Origin: an uncultured Bacteroidota bacterium
Lineage (GTDB): Bacteria > Bacteroidota > Bacteroidia > Flavobacteriales > Flavobacteriaceae
Length of the DNA: 64,000 bases
Direction: 5' to 3'
NCBI GenBank assembly: GCA_902597545.1
Contig: CACJYD010000003.1
Location: 1-64,000 of the forward strand
The notes under the pieces are model-generated. The model was not told the origin of the DNA. It did not search any database and saw nothing but the letters and a program-made list of their open reading frames with translations. A program made the translations under genes and the position numbers. Within the stretch, counting starts at the first letter, position 1, and every line of letters starts with the position of its first letter. Below are positions 9,299-17,053 of this stretch, piece by piece.

Positions 9299-9322
9299 AA
9301 GTACATTATAATAATAAATTTA

Positions 9323-9330
9323 TATTTTTG
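9323..9330 (+). promoter_or_regulatory. Candidate hppA -7 promoter element
   Basis: TATTTTTG (TAnnTTTG), 19 bases before the hppA ATG at 9350. The transcript would have a short leader of roughly a dozen bases. No convincing -33 TTTG is visible. Confidence 0.45.
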
Positions 9331-9349
9331 ACCCCTAAATTTTAAGATT

Positions 9350-11710
9350 ATGAACTTCGATCCAATTTTTATACCTATAATTTTATCTATTCTAGGACTT
9401 ATTTACATGTATATAAAAGCTAAATGGGTAAAAAAACAAGACCCAGGAAATGAAAAAATGGTTTCTATTAGTTCAGCTATTAAAAAAGGAGCTCTAGCAT
9501 TTTTAAATGCTGAGTATAGACTACTATTGATATTTGTAATTGTTGCTTCTGCTGCACTATTCGGAATTTCACTTGTAGTAGAAACGACTAGTTGGCTTAT
9601 TATACCTGCTTTTGTTGTAGGTGCAATTTTTTCTGGTTTAGCTGGAAATATAGGTATGAGAATAGCAACTGATGCTAATAGCAGAACAACTCAAGCTGCA
9701 AGAACAAGTCTACCAAAAGCTCTTGACGTTGCATTTGGGGGTGGGACTGTAATGGGGCTTGGTGTCGCAGGTTTAGCTGTTTTAGGACTAAGTTTATTTT
9801 TTATGTTCTTCATCAACCAATTTATGAATGATGGAGGGGATTTTTATACCAACATGACAATTGTTTTAGAAGCTCTTGCAGGATTCTCACTAGGTGCTGA
9901 ATCAATAGCTCTTTTTGCAAGAGTTGGAGGAGGTATTTACACTAAGGCCGCTGATGTTGGAGCAGACTTAGTTGGTAAAGTTGAAGCTGGTATACCTGAA
10001 GACGATCCTAGAAACCCTGCGACTATTGCAGATAACGTCGGGGATAATGTTGGTGATGTTGCTGGTATGGGAGCAGATCTATTTGGTAGTTATGTAGCTA
10101 CTGTTTTAGCCTCTATGGTTCTTGGTAATTATATTATAAAAGATATGAGTGATTATGCATCTTCACAATTCGAAGATCCATTTGGTGGAATTGGTCCCAT
10201 TTTATTACCATTATTTATTGCTGGAATTGGAATTATTGCATCTATAATTGGAACACTATTTATTAAAGTAAAAAGTAATGAAGCCAAGGAAGCACAAGTT
10301 CAAGCCTCATTAAATACAGGAAATATAATTTCAATCATAATTACACTTATTTCTTGTTGGTTTTTAATAGATTATTTATTGCCAGACACTATAACAGGCA
10401 TGAAATTTTTTGGAGAAGGTACTAGAGATATTCCAAGTCAAAATATTTTTTATTCAACTATTGTTGGTTTAGCTGTTGGTTATTTAATCTCTGCTTTTAC
10501 TGAATATTATACTGCACTTGGAAAAAAACCTGTATTGAATATTGTTCAAAACTCCTCAACTGGTGCAGCAACAAATATTATAGCTGGTTTAGCCACAGGT
10601 ATGAAATCAACTTTCTCTTCAGTAATTTTGTTTGCACTAGCTATTTGGGGTGCCTATGAACTTGGAGGTTTTTATGGTGTAGCTATTTCTGCATCTGCAA
10701 TGATGGCTACAACAGCCATGCAATTGGCAATTGATGCTTTTGGCCCTATTTCTGATAATGCTGGAGGTGTCGCAGAAATGAGTGAATTACCAAAAGAAGT
10801 AAGAGAAAGAACGGATATTTTAGACTCTGTTGGAAATACTACCGCTGCTACTGGAAAAGGTTTTGCTATAGCATCAGCTGCACTAACAGCTCTTGCACTT
10901 TTTGCTGCTTATGTAACATTCACTGGAATAGATGGTATCAATATTTTCAAAGCTGATGTACTCGCTGCGTTATTTATAGGAGGGATGATTCCCGTGATTT
11001 TCTCAGCACTTGCTATGGAATCAGTTGGAAAAGCTGCCATGAAAATGGTACAGGAAGTTAGGAGACAGTTTAAAGAAATACCTGGTATTCTTGAAGGTAA
11101 AGCAAAACCAGATTATGAGAAGTGTGTTGAGATATCAACTAATGCTGCTTTAAAAGAAATGCTTCTTCCTGGTATTATAACAATTGTTACTCCAGTATTA
11201 ATTGGTTTTACAATGGGAGCTGAGGCCCTTGGAAGTTATATGGCAGGTGTTGCCGTCTCTGGTGTCTTATGGGCTATTTTTCAAAACAATGCTGGTGGCG
11301 CTTGGGATAATGCAAAAAAATCATTTGAAGCTGGAGTTGAAATTAACGGAAAGATAGAAAAGAAAGGATCTGATGCTCATAAGGCTGCTGTTACTGGCGA
11401 TACGGTTGGAGATCCATTTAAAGATACATCTGGGCCATCAATGAACATATTGATTAAATTAACATGTCTCGTTGGGCTTGTAATTGCACCAATTCTTGGA
11501 AATCATGGATCTGTAGATTATGTATCTAGTGATTATGAAAATGTTGAAAAAAATATAGTTTTGGATGTTAACGAAGACAATCCAGAAGAGAGCTCATTAA
11601 CAATCGTAACCATTTCTGAGGTTAACGGTGTTGTTACTGAAAATACTGAGAAATGTTATGGGTCTAAAGCAGAGTTATTGCTAAAAATGAATGAATTAAA
11701 AAATCAGTAA
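9350..11710 (+). CDS. hppA: K+-dependent membrane-bound ion-pumping pyrophosphatase
   Basis: Hydrolyses pyrophosphate in the cytoplasm and pumps H+ and/or Na+ across the inner membrane. The 786-residue protein has many membrane helices. Its pyrophosphate-binding motifs are [18 protein letters not shown] (193-210), [19 protein letters not shown] (218-236) and [12 protein letters not shown] (462-473). [10 protein letters not shown] (495-504) has Ala at the position where K+-independent enzymes have Lys, so this is a K+-dependent type; that subfamily contains both Na+ and H+ pumps. Residues 721-786, after the last membrane helix, form an unusual soluble tail rich in acidic residues and Val/Thr/Ser. 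Confidence 0.96.
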   Translation: MNFDPIFIPIILSILGLIYMYIKAKWVKKQDPGNEKMVSISSAIKKGALAFLNAEYRLLLIFVIVASAALFGISLVVETTSWLIIPAFVVGAIFSGLAGNIGMRIATDANSRTTQAARTSLPKALDVAFGGGTVMGLGVAGLAVLGLSLFFMFFINQFMNDGGDFYTNMTIVLEALAGFSLGAESIALFARVGGGIYTKAADVGADLVGKVEAGIPEDDPRNPATIADNVGDNVGDVAGMGADLFGSYVATVLASMVLGNYIIKDMSDYASSQFEDPFGGIGPILLPLFIAGIGIIASIIGTLFIKVKSNEAKEAQVQASLNTGNIISIIITLISCWFLIDYLLPDTITGMKFFGEGTRDIPSQNIFYSTIVGLAVGYLISAFTEYYTALGKKPVLNIVQNSSTGAATNIIAGLATGMKSTFSSVILFALAIWGAYELGGFYGVAISASAMMATTAMQLAIDAFGPISDNAGGVAEMSELPKEVRERTDILDSVGNTTAATGKGFAIASAALTALALFAAYVTFTGIDGINIFKADVLAALFIGGMIPVIFSALAMESVGKAAMKMVQEVRRQFKEIPGILEGKAKPDYEKCVEISTNAALKEMLLPGIITIVTPVLIGFTMGAEALGSYMAGVAVSGVLWAIFQNNAGGAWDNAKKSFEAGVEINGKIEKKGSDAHKAAVTGDTVGDPFKDTSGPSMNILIKLTCLVGLVIAPILGNHGSVDYVSSDYENVEKNIVLDVNEDNPEESSLTIVTISEVNGVVTENTEKCYGSKAELLLKMNELKNQ

Positions 11711-11718
11711 TTAAGTAG

Positions 11719-12333
11719 CTAGCCTAGTTTTTTAATCTTAGAGTCTATTTTACTTAAAATTGATTTGAAATCATCTTTGTTTTCAACAAAATCAATGTCA
11801 TCAACATCAATTATTAGCAAATTGCTTTTATCGTAGCTCTGAATCCAAGCTTCATATCTTTCATTTAGCCTGCTTAGGTATTCAATGCTTATCGAGTTTT
11901 CATACTCTCTTCCTCTTTTGTGAATTTGATCAACTAAATTCGGAATATTACTTCTTAAATAAATTAATAAGTCTGGATCCTTAACAAAAGATTTTAATGT
12001 TTTAAAAATGGATTCATAATTATTAAAGTCTCGATTTGTCATTAAACCCATAGACTTAAGGTTAGGAGCAAAAATAAACGCATCTTCATATATAGTTCTG
12101 TCTTGAATTGTATCTTTTTTGTTTTGTGAGCATTCAATCATTTGATTGAAGCGACTATTCAAAAAATAAATTTGAAGATTGAATGACCATCTTTCCATTC
12201 TTTCATAGAAATCATCTAAATAAGGATTTTTAAGAACATCTTCATAATGAGGTTCCCATCCATAATGCTTTGACAGCATCTCAGTAAGTGTTGTTTTACC
12301 AGCTCCTATATTTCCAGCTATAGCTACGTGCAT
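11719..12333 (-). CDS. Deoxynucleoside kinase (dNK family)
   Basis: Phosphorylates deoxyribonucleosides with ATP for dNTP salvage. The 204-residue protein opens with a P-loop, GNIGAGKT (7-14), followed by the dNK pattern HYEDVLKNPYLDDFYERM and WSFNLQIYFLNSRF, then the catalytic DRTIYEDAFIFA and the Arg-rich lid KRGREYE. Substrate specificity (deoxyadenosine, deoxyguanosine or others) cannot be read with confidence. It is convergent with hppA with only 8 bases between stops. It is divergent from the GLPGLI gene, and an imperfect 30-base inverted repeat lies between them. Confidence 0.9.
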   Translation of the reverse strand: MHVAIAGNIGAGKTTLTEMLSKHYGWEPHYEDVLKNPYLDDFYERMERWSFNLQIYFLNSRFNQMIECSQNKKDTIQDRTIYEDAFIFAPNLKSMGLMTNRDFNNYESIFKTLKSFVKDPDLLIYLRSNIPNLVDQIHKRGREYENSISIEYLSRLNERYEAWIQSYDKSNLLIIDVDDIDFVENKDDFKSILSKIDSKIKKLG

Positions 12334-12380
12334 CAGATAAGTTTTTAAAATTAAAAATATATTTGAAAACTTTTAAATAA

Positions 12381-12410
12381 CCACATGTTTTTTTTAAAAA
12401 AAAATTGTGG
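12381..12410. repeat. Imperfect 30-base inverted repeat between divergent genes
   Basis: Two 15-base arms begin CCACA and end TGTGG around a T8/A9 core, with two mismatches between arms. It lies between the divergent dNK and GLPGLI genes, so it is not needed as a terminator for either. It could be an operator, a DNA bend or a chance A/T tract flanked by a short repeat. Confidence 0.35.
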
Positions 12411-12451
12411 CTTAGTTTTTGCACATATTTTACACAACTAACTAAAAAACT

Positions 12452-13273
12452 ATGAGATACATTTTTCTTCCTCTAATTCTGGTCTGTAGTTTGTCTTTTT
12501 CTCAACAATTTCAAGGAAAAGCATACTATATGTCTAAGATAGGAGTTGATAAGTCTTTCCTTGACAACCCTAGAACTGCTCAATACAGAGGATACATGGA
12601 AAAAATGTTAAAACAAAATACTGAGAAAGATTATGTTTTAGAATTTAATTCCACTGAATCAATTTATACTGAACAAAAAAAACTTGACATAGATGATGGT
12701 AGAAGTGGATTTAATTGGATGGCTCAATATGTTGGTGATAACATAGGTAAGCTTTATAAAAATATTAACGATAAAATATCAGTAAATGAAACTGAATTTA
12801 TGGGTAGATTCTTTCTCCTAACGGACTCATTAAGTGATCAAAAATGGAAAATGACAGGTGAATCAAAAAAGATTGGAAAATACACTTGTTACAAAGCCAC
12901 TTATGAAAAGGAAGTTGAAGAGTCTACATTTAGTTTTGGTAATTGGGAACAAAATCTCAACAATAAAAAGAAAAAAATGAGAAAAGTAAATGTAGTTGCT
13001 TGGTTTACACCAGAAATTCCAATCGCTACAGGACCATCTTGGTATGGAGGTCTTCCTGGTTTAATTCTTGAGATTAGTGACGATAAAACAACTGTTTTAT
13101 GCACCAAAATTGTAATGAATCCAACTGAAAAAACAAAAATTAAAAGACCAAAAAAAGGTAAGGTAATAGCTACATCTGATTTTTTAGTTTTACAGGACGC
13201 AAAAAGAATAGAGGCAAGGGAAATGTGGAATAAATCTAGAGCACGTGGAGGTTCTGCTAGACTAAATAGGTAG
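12452..13273 (+). CDS. GLPGLI family secreted protein
   Basis: A 273-residue exported protein of unknown function. It starts with a signal peptide (IFLPLILVCSLSFSQQ, cleavage near 18). It contains the family-defining WYGGLPGLILEIS (197-209), preceded by VVAWFTPEIPIATGPSWYG. The C-terminus ends in an Arg/Gly-rich stretch (RARGGSARLNR). Three bases separate its stop from the next gene, an outer membrane barrel protein, and this pairing is frequent in Flavobacteriia. The two products probably act together at the outer membrane; the substrate or cargo is unknown. Confidence 0.92.
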   Translation: MRYIFLPLILVCSLSFSQQFQGKAYYMSKIGVDKSFLDNPRTAQYRGYMEKMLKQNTEKDYVLEFNSTESIYTEQKKLDIDDGRSGFNWMAQYVGDNIGKLYKNINDKISVNETEFMGRFFLLTDSLSDQKWKMTGESKKIGKYTCYKATYEKEVEESTFSFGNWEQNLNNKKKKMRKVNVVAWFTPEIPIATGPSWYGGLPGLILEISDDKTTVLCTKIVMNPTEKTKIKRPKKGKVIATSDFLVLQDAKRIEAREMWNKSRARGGSARLNR

Positions 13274-13276
13274 CCT

Positions 13277-16045
13277 ATGAAAAAAATAATTTTCTTTTTA
13301 CTTTTTCCACTATACATTCTATCTCAGTCTAGTTTTAGCGGAACAATTAAAGACAGTTCAGGCTATCCAATAATGGGAGCTAATGTAATTGCTGTCAACA
13401 ATGAAACAAGCGTTCTTGATGGTTTTGGTATTTCAAATGATAATGGTTATTTCACAATTAATCTTAGAAATGATACTGAATTTAATATTAAAATCACATT
13501 CATTGGATTTAAGCCAATAGAATTTAATATTAATTTGAAAGATGATTTAGTAAGAAATTTTGTCTTAGAGGAACAATCTGAGGCACTTGATGCTGTTGAA
13601 ATTGTTTATGAAATGCCTGTTGAAATAAGAGGAGATACTATTGTTTACAGTGCTGATGCTTTTAATACTGGAACAGAAAAAAAATTAGCAGACGTTTTAA
13701 AAAATTTGCCAGGTGTTGAAGTTAATGAGGATGGTAGAATTGAAGTTGAAGGTCAAGAAGTTAGGAAAATTCAGATTGAAGGAAAAGATTTTTTCGATGG
13801 GGATACTAAATTAGCTGCACAGAATTTACCTGCCAAAGCAGTTGGAAAAATTGAAGTTTTACGAAATTTTACTGAAGTCGGACAGCTGAGTGGTGTTCAA
13901 AATAATGAAGATAATTTTGCTATCAATATTAGGCTTAGGGAAGGCAGGGATAAGTTTTGGTTTGGTGAAATTCTAGCTGGTACTGGACCTGACGACATTC
14001 ATCTTGTTGCACCCAAGGTTTTTTATTATGCTCCAAAATTTAACTTTAGTGTTATTGCTAATTCAAACGATATTGGTCAGCCTCCTCTCTCTCGAAGAGA
14101 TTTTTACCGATTCTCAGGTGGATTTGGTAACCTAAATTCAAGAACAGGCACATCAATTAATATTGGTTCTGACTTGGCTGGTTTAGGAAGTTTAAATAAT
14201 AATCGAGCGAAATATATTGATTCAAAACTCACAGCTACAAACTTTTCAGTAAGTAATGATAAAGGTCTTGAAATATCTGGTTTTACAGTCCATTCATCAA
14301 CCACTAATGAGTTAGAGGAACAAATTGATAGAACTTATATTGGTACTAATGCTCTTGAAAACACAAGTGAATTCTCATTACAGGAGAATGAATTAGAGCT
14401 TTATAAGTTTAGTCTTGAATATGAACCTAGTGAAATTTTGCAATTAGAATATAATATTTTGTTGAATAAATCCGATCAATATGAAAATAATGACCTTACA
14501 TCAATGTATGGAAGACAAGATAACAGAACGCAAGAAACACTTGATATTACAAGATCTCAAAAACCGCAATCATTAAATCAAGAGTTTAAACTATACTTTA
14601 CTTTGGCAGATGATCATATTTTTTCGTTTGAGGCTCAGCATTTAGATCAAGAAGAAAATCCTTTTAGTAGGGCAATAAGAGATAGAAACCCTTTCACTAG
14701 ATTAATCCCTTTTAGTTCATCTGTTAACAAATATGATGTGACTCAAGAGAGGTTAGTACAGACTGCAAAACTTGAGGCAAAGCTGGATTATTATTATTTA
14801 TTAAATGATACGTCAAATATAAACCTAAGTTTAGGTGTAACAGATGTTAAACAGGATTTTGATTCAAGTTTTTTTCAAATATTGGATAATGGATCACTTT
14901 TAAATTTTAATGACCCAACATTTAATAACGATGTAAATTTTGACTTTAGTGATGCATATATTGCTTTAAACTATAGATTAAGAACTGGAATTTTTACCAT
15001 TGATCCAGGTTTAACCCTACATTATTACAAAACAAAAAATACTCAGTTAGGGACATCATTCGAGAGAAATATAAGTGATGTAAGACCAAACCTTAGAATA
15101 AATTTACAGTTTAAAAAGTCTGAGAGTTTAAGACTTACTTACAGAAAAAATACACAATTTACAGACATAAATAACCTTGCAGAGGGTTTTGTTTTTAATA
15201 ATTATAATAGCATATTTCAAGGTAACAGGGAACTTGAGGCTGCGGTTGTCAATAATTATAATTTAAATTATAGAAGTATAAATCAATTTACTTTTACTAA
15301 TATTTTTGCCAATGCGAATTATTCTAAAAGAAGTAATTCAATTCAGTCGAGAGCTAATATTAACGGAATTGATGCTATTAGAACCTCAACAAACTCTAAT
15401 TTTCCAAGAGAAACTTATTCTTTGAGCGGAAGGATAGATAAAAGATTTAAAAATTTTAAGTTAAATTTTTCAACTCGATTTAATTACAGTGATTTTACAA
15501 ACGAGGTAAATAATCAAATAAGAAATTCAAAAAGCCTGAATCAAAATTATTCTGCAAGTATTGAAACTAATTTTAGAGATAAACCAAATTTTGAGATAGG
15601 ATATAAGTATAATATTAACGATTATAATAATGGAGGCATTGAAAACCAGTTTATAACTGAGTCTCCATTTGCTAGAATAGATGCATATTTTGGAAAAGGA
15701 TTTGTATTTACTACTGAATACAGTTATAACCATTACAGAAATCAGGATCAGACTTTGAATAAATTTAGATTTATGGATGCTGATTTAACATACAATAAGG
15801 ACGGTTCTAAATGGGAGTTTGGAGTCGGAGTTACAAATTTATTGAATGACCAATCAATAAATAGAGATTCATTTAATCAATTTTTCTCTCAAACTAGAAT
15901 GTATGTAATTCAACCCAGATATATTTTATTTAAACTTAAATATGATTTGACTCTTTTTGGGGGTAAGGATAATAAAGAGAGTGATAAAGCATCTACACCA
16001 AACCCTAGACCGCGTGGAAACAGAGGTGGTGGTAGGCTCAGATAG
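13277..16045 (+). CDS. TonB-receptor-like outer membrane beta-barrel protein with carboxypeptidase-regulatory-like domain
   Basis: A 922-residue outer membrane protein. A signal peptide (IIFFLLFPLYILSQ) is followed by a carboxypeptidase regulatory-like beta sandwich (about 20-95; GTIKDSSGYPIMGANVIAV). A plug-like region (about 115-220) contains GDTIVYSADAF, LADVLKNLPGVEV and RKIQIEGKDFFDGD. The remainder has alternating aromatic strands typical of a large barrel. No TonB box could be assigned. It is probably co-expressed with the GLPGLI gene. The very C-terminus is Arg/Gly/Pro-rich (RPRGNRGGGRLR) where receptors normally end in an aromatic strand, and it echoes the GLPGLI tail. The transported compound is unknown. 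Confidence 0.9.
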   Translation: MKKIIFFLLFPLYILSQSSFSGTIKDSSGYPIMGANVIAVNNETSVLDGFGISNDNGYFTINLRNDTEFNIKITFIGFKPIEFNINLKDDLVRNFVLEEQSEALDAVEIVYEMPVEIRGDTIVYSADAFNTGTEKKLADVLKNLPGVEVNEDGRIEVEGQEVRKIQIEGKDFFDGDTKLAAQNLPAKAVGKIEVLRNFTEVGQLSGVQNNEDNFAINIRLREGRDKFWFGEILAGTGPDDIHLVAPKVFYYAPKFNFSVIANSNDIGQPPLSRRDFYRFSGGFGNLNSRTGTSINIGSDLAGLGSLNNNRAKYIDSKLTATNFSVSNDKGLEISGFTVHSSTTNELEEQIDRTYIGTNALENTSEFSLQENELELYKFSLEYEPSEILQLEYNILLNKSDQYENNDLTSMYGRQDNRTQETLDITRSQKPQSLNQEFKLYFTLADDHIFSFEAQHLDQEENPFSRAIRDRNPFTRLIPFSSSVNKYDVTQERLVQTAKLEAKLDYYYLLNDTSNINLSLGVTDVKQDFDSSFFQILDNGSLLNFNDPTFNNDVNFDFSDAYIALNYRLRTGIFTIDPGLTLHYYKTKNTQLGTSFERNISDVRPNLRINLQFKKSESLRLTYRKNTQFTDINNLAEGFVFNNYNSIFQGNRELEAAVVNNYNLNYRSINQFTFTNIFANANYSKRSNSIQSRANINGIDAIRTSTNSNFPRETYSLSGRIDKRFKNFKLNFSTRFNYSDFTNEVNNQIRNSKSLNQNYSASIETNFRDKPNFEIGYKYNINDYNNGGIENQFITESPFARIDAYFGKGFVFTTEYSYNHYRNQDQTLNKFRFMDADLTYNKDGSKWEFGVGVTNLLNDQSINRDSFNQFFSQTRMYVIQPRYILFKLKYDLTLFGGKDNKESDKASTPNPRPRGNRGGGRLR

Positions 16046-16064
16046 GTATTTTCATAGATTATAT

Positions 16065-16095
16065 TTTGTAGAAATAAAATACTATCTTATTTTTA
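16065..16095 (+). promoter_or_regulatory. Candidate promoter of the aromatic amino acid operon leader
   Basis: TTTG at 16065-16068 and TATTTTTA at 16088-16095 are separated by 19 bases, matching the Bacteroidota -33 TTTG / -7 TAnnTTTG layout with one mismatch in the last base. Transcription would start within a few bases of the leader-peptide ATG at 16101, making the leader ORF nearly leaderless. An alternative weaker element, TATATTTTG at 16060-16068, has one extra base and would start the RNA about 25 bases earlier. Confidence 0.45.
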
Positions 16096-16100
16096 GCGAA

Positions 16101-16175
16101 ATGTTTAATAAAAATTATTACAATCAAATCTATTTTTTCTTTTACTACTTAAGTAATAGCAGGATTTTTTGTTAA
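16101..16175 (+). CDS. Phe/Tyr-rich leader peptide of the pheA operon attenuator
   Basis: A 24-codon ORF with an ATG start and TAA stop, 56 bases upstream of pheA. Ten of the 24 residues are aromatic (Phe at 2, 12, 13, 14, 23; Tyr at 6, 7, 11, 15, 16), including six consecutive aromatic codons, Y-F-F-F-Y-Y at 11-16 (16131-16148). It has no Trp. Shortage of charged tRNA-Phe or tRNA-Tyr would stall the ribosome just before the segment 16160-16169. A ribosome that reaches the stop codon would cover that segment. This is the layout of attenuation leader peptides in proteobacterial phe, trp and his operons. The peptide itself probably has no other function. The assignment is inference, supported by composition, position and the RNA structures downstream. 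Confidence 0.8.
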   Translation: MFNKNYYNQIYFFFYYLSNSRIFC

Positions 16176-16208
16176 TAATTGTTAAAAAGAATTAATATAA
16201 AAGTCCTG
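16160..16208 (+). promoter_or_regulatory. Antiterminator stem of the Phe/Tyr attenuator
   Basis: CAGGATTTTT at 16160-16169, inside the last codons of the leader ORF, can pair with AAAAGTCCTG at 16199-16208 over ten base pairs, one of them G-U. The 3' segment is also the 5' arm of the terminator hairpin, so the two structures exclude each other. The antiterminator segment begins 11 bases after the last Tyr codon. It would therefore be free when a ribosome stalls at codons 11-16 and covered when a ribosome sits at the stop codon (16173-16175). Confidence 0.75.
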
Positions 16209-16228
16209 AATTTCAGGACTTTTTTTTT
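16199..16228 (+). terminator. Intrinsic terminator of the pheA-operon attenuator
   Basis: GTCCTG (16203-16208), a 5-base AATTT loop, CAGGAC (16214-16219), then nine T residues (16220-16228). Flanking A4 and T4 can extend the stem. The T tract ends 3 bases before the pheA ATG. A terminator immediately in front of a biosynthetic operon and behind a Phe/Tyr-rich ORF fits conditional termination better than the end of the outer-membrane gene 150 bases upstream. Confidence 0.9.
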
Positions 16229-16231
16229 GTT

Positions 16232-17053
16232 ATGAAAGTTGCAATACAAGGGATTAAAGGATCATATCATCATCAAGTAGCTATTGAGTTCTTTAGTGAT
16301 GATATAGAAATTGATGAATGTATGTCATTTGATGCTTTAATTGAGTCATTGATTGAGGATAAAAGTGATTTTGGAGTGATGGCAATTGAAAATTCTATAG
16401 CAGGGTCCATCATACCCAACTATTCATTAATCGACAAATATGGTTTATCTATCATTGGCGAACATTATATAAATATTAACCATAATCTGATGGTTTACCC
16501 AGGTGTTAAGTTAAATGATGTAAAATTTATTTCTTCTCACCCCATGGCTTTATTACAATGCAAAGATTTTATAAAAAATTCAAAAAAAACCATTGTGGAG
16601 GATAGAGACACAGCAGATGTTGCCAAAAGAATCATTGAAAATAAAATCATTGATACTGCTGCTATTGCAAGCTTTCAAGCATCTGAACTTTATGGTCTTG
16701 AAATAATAGAAAAAAATATTCAAACTATAACAGATAATGAGACAAGGTTTGTAATCATATCTAAAAAAAGTAATAAGGGAGATAAATTAGATTTAAATAA
16801 AGCTTCCCTTAAATTTATTCTTAGTCATGAAAATGGGAGTTTAGCTCAAATCTTAAATATATTGGCTAACCATAATCAAAATTTAACAAAGATTCAGTCG
16901 ATACCAATTATTGAAACTCCTTGGAAATATTCTTTCTTTGTTGACTTAACATTTAAAGATTATAATAATTATAAAAAAGCAATCGATGAGGTTACAAAAT
17001 CTTCTGAATTAGTTAAAGAATTTGGTGTTTATTTAAATTTTAAATCAAAATGA
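16232..17053 (+). CDS. pheA: Prephenate dehydratase
   Basis: Converts prephenate to phenylpyruvate in phenylalanine synthesis. The 273-residue protein has the dehydratase domain (about 1-180; MKVAIQGIKGSYHHQVA, the ENSIAGSI segment, and the catalytic TRF in DNETRFVII near 170). It ends with an ACT regulatory domain (about 190-270; ENGSLAQIL and KIQSIPI), where phenylalanine usually binds and inhibits. There is no fused chorismate mutase; that activity is encoded at the end of the DAHP synthase gene. It is the first gene of the operon. The start codon lies 3 bases after the attenuator T tract, and no Shine-Dalgarno is seen. Confidence 0.96.
   Translation: MKVAIQGIKGSYHHQVAIEFFSDDIEIDECMSFDALIESLIEDKSDFGVMAIENSIAGSIIPNYSLIDKYGLSIIGEHYININHNLMVYPGVKLNDVKFISSHPMALLQCKDFIKNSKKTIVEDRDTADVAKRIIENKIIDTAAIASFQASELYGLEIIEKNIQTITDNETRFVIISKKSNKGDKLDLNKASLKFILSHENGSLAQILNILANHNQNLTKIQSIPIIETPWKYSFFVDLTFKDYNNYKKAIDEVTKSSELVKEFGVYLNFKSK

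Noticed and set aside
11704-11735. Possible terminator hairpin (CTAGCCTAG then T6) between hppA and the kinase gene
   Set aside because: The stem is at most three or four weak base pairs; not convincing as an intrinsic terminator.
12413-12421. TAGTTTTTG as a promoter for the GLPGLI gene
   Set aside because: It has one extra base relative to TAnnTTTG and lies about 30 bases from the ATG; possible but too weak to list.
15957-16100. A longer frame reaching the leader peptide, beginning inside the outer membrane gene
   Set aside because: Its first part overlaps the barrel gene in another frame and is not protein-like; the functional start is the ATG at 16101, next to the promoter element.
16144-16158. 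TACTTAAGTA palindrome inside the leader ORF as a pause hairpin
   Set aside because: It has no loop and is A/T-rich, so a stable RNA hairpin is unlikely; the attenuator model does not need it.
16199-16228. Hairpin with T tract as an ordinary terminator of the upstream outer membrane gene
   Set aside because: It is about 150 bases beyond that gene, follows a Phe/Tyr-rich ORF, has an alternative pairing partner and ends 3 bases before pheA; a conditional terminator is more likely, though it could also stop upstream transcripts.
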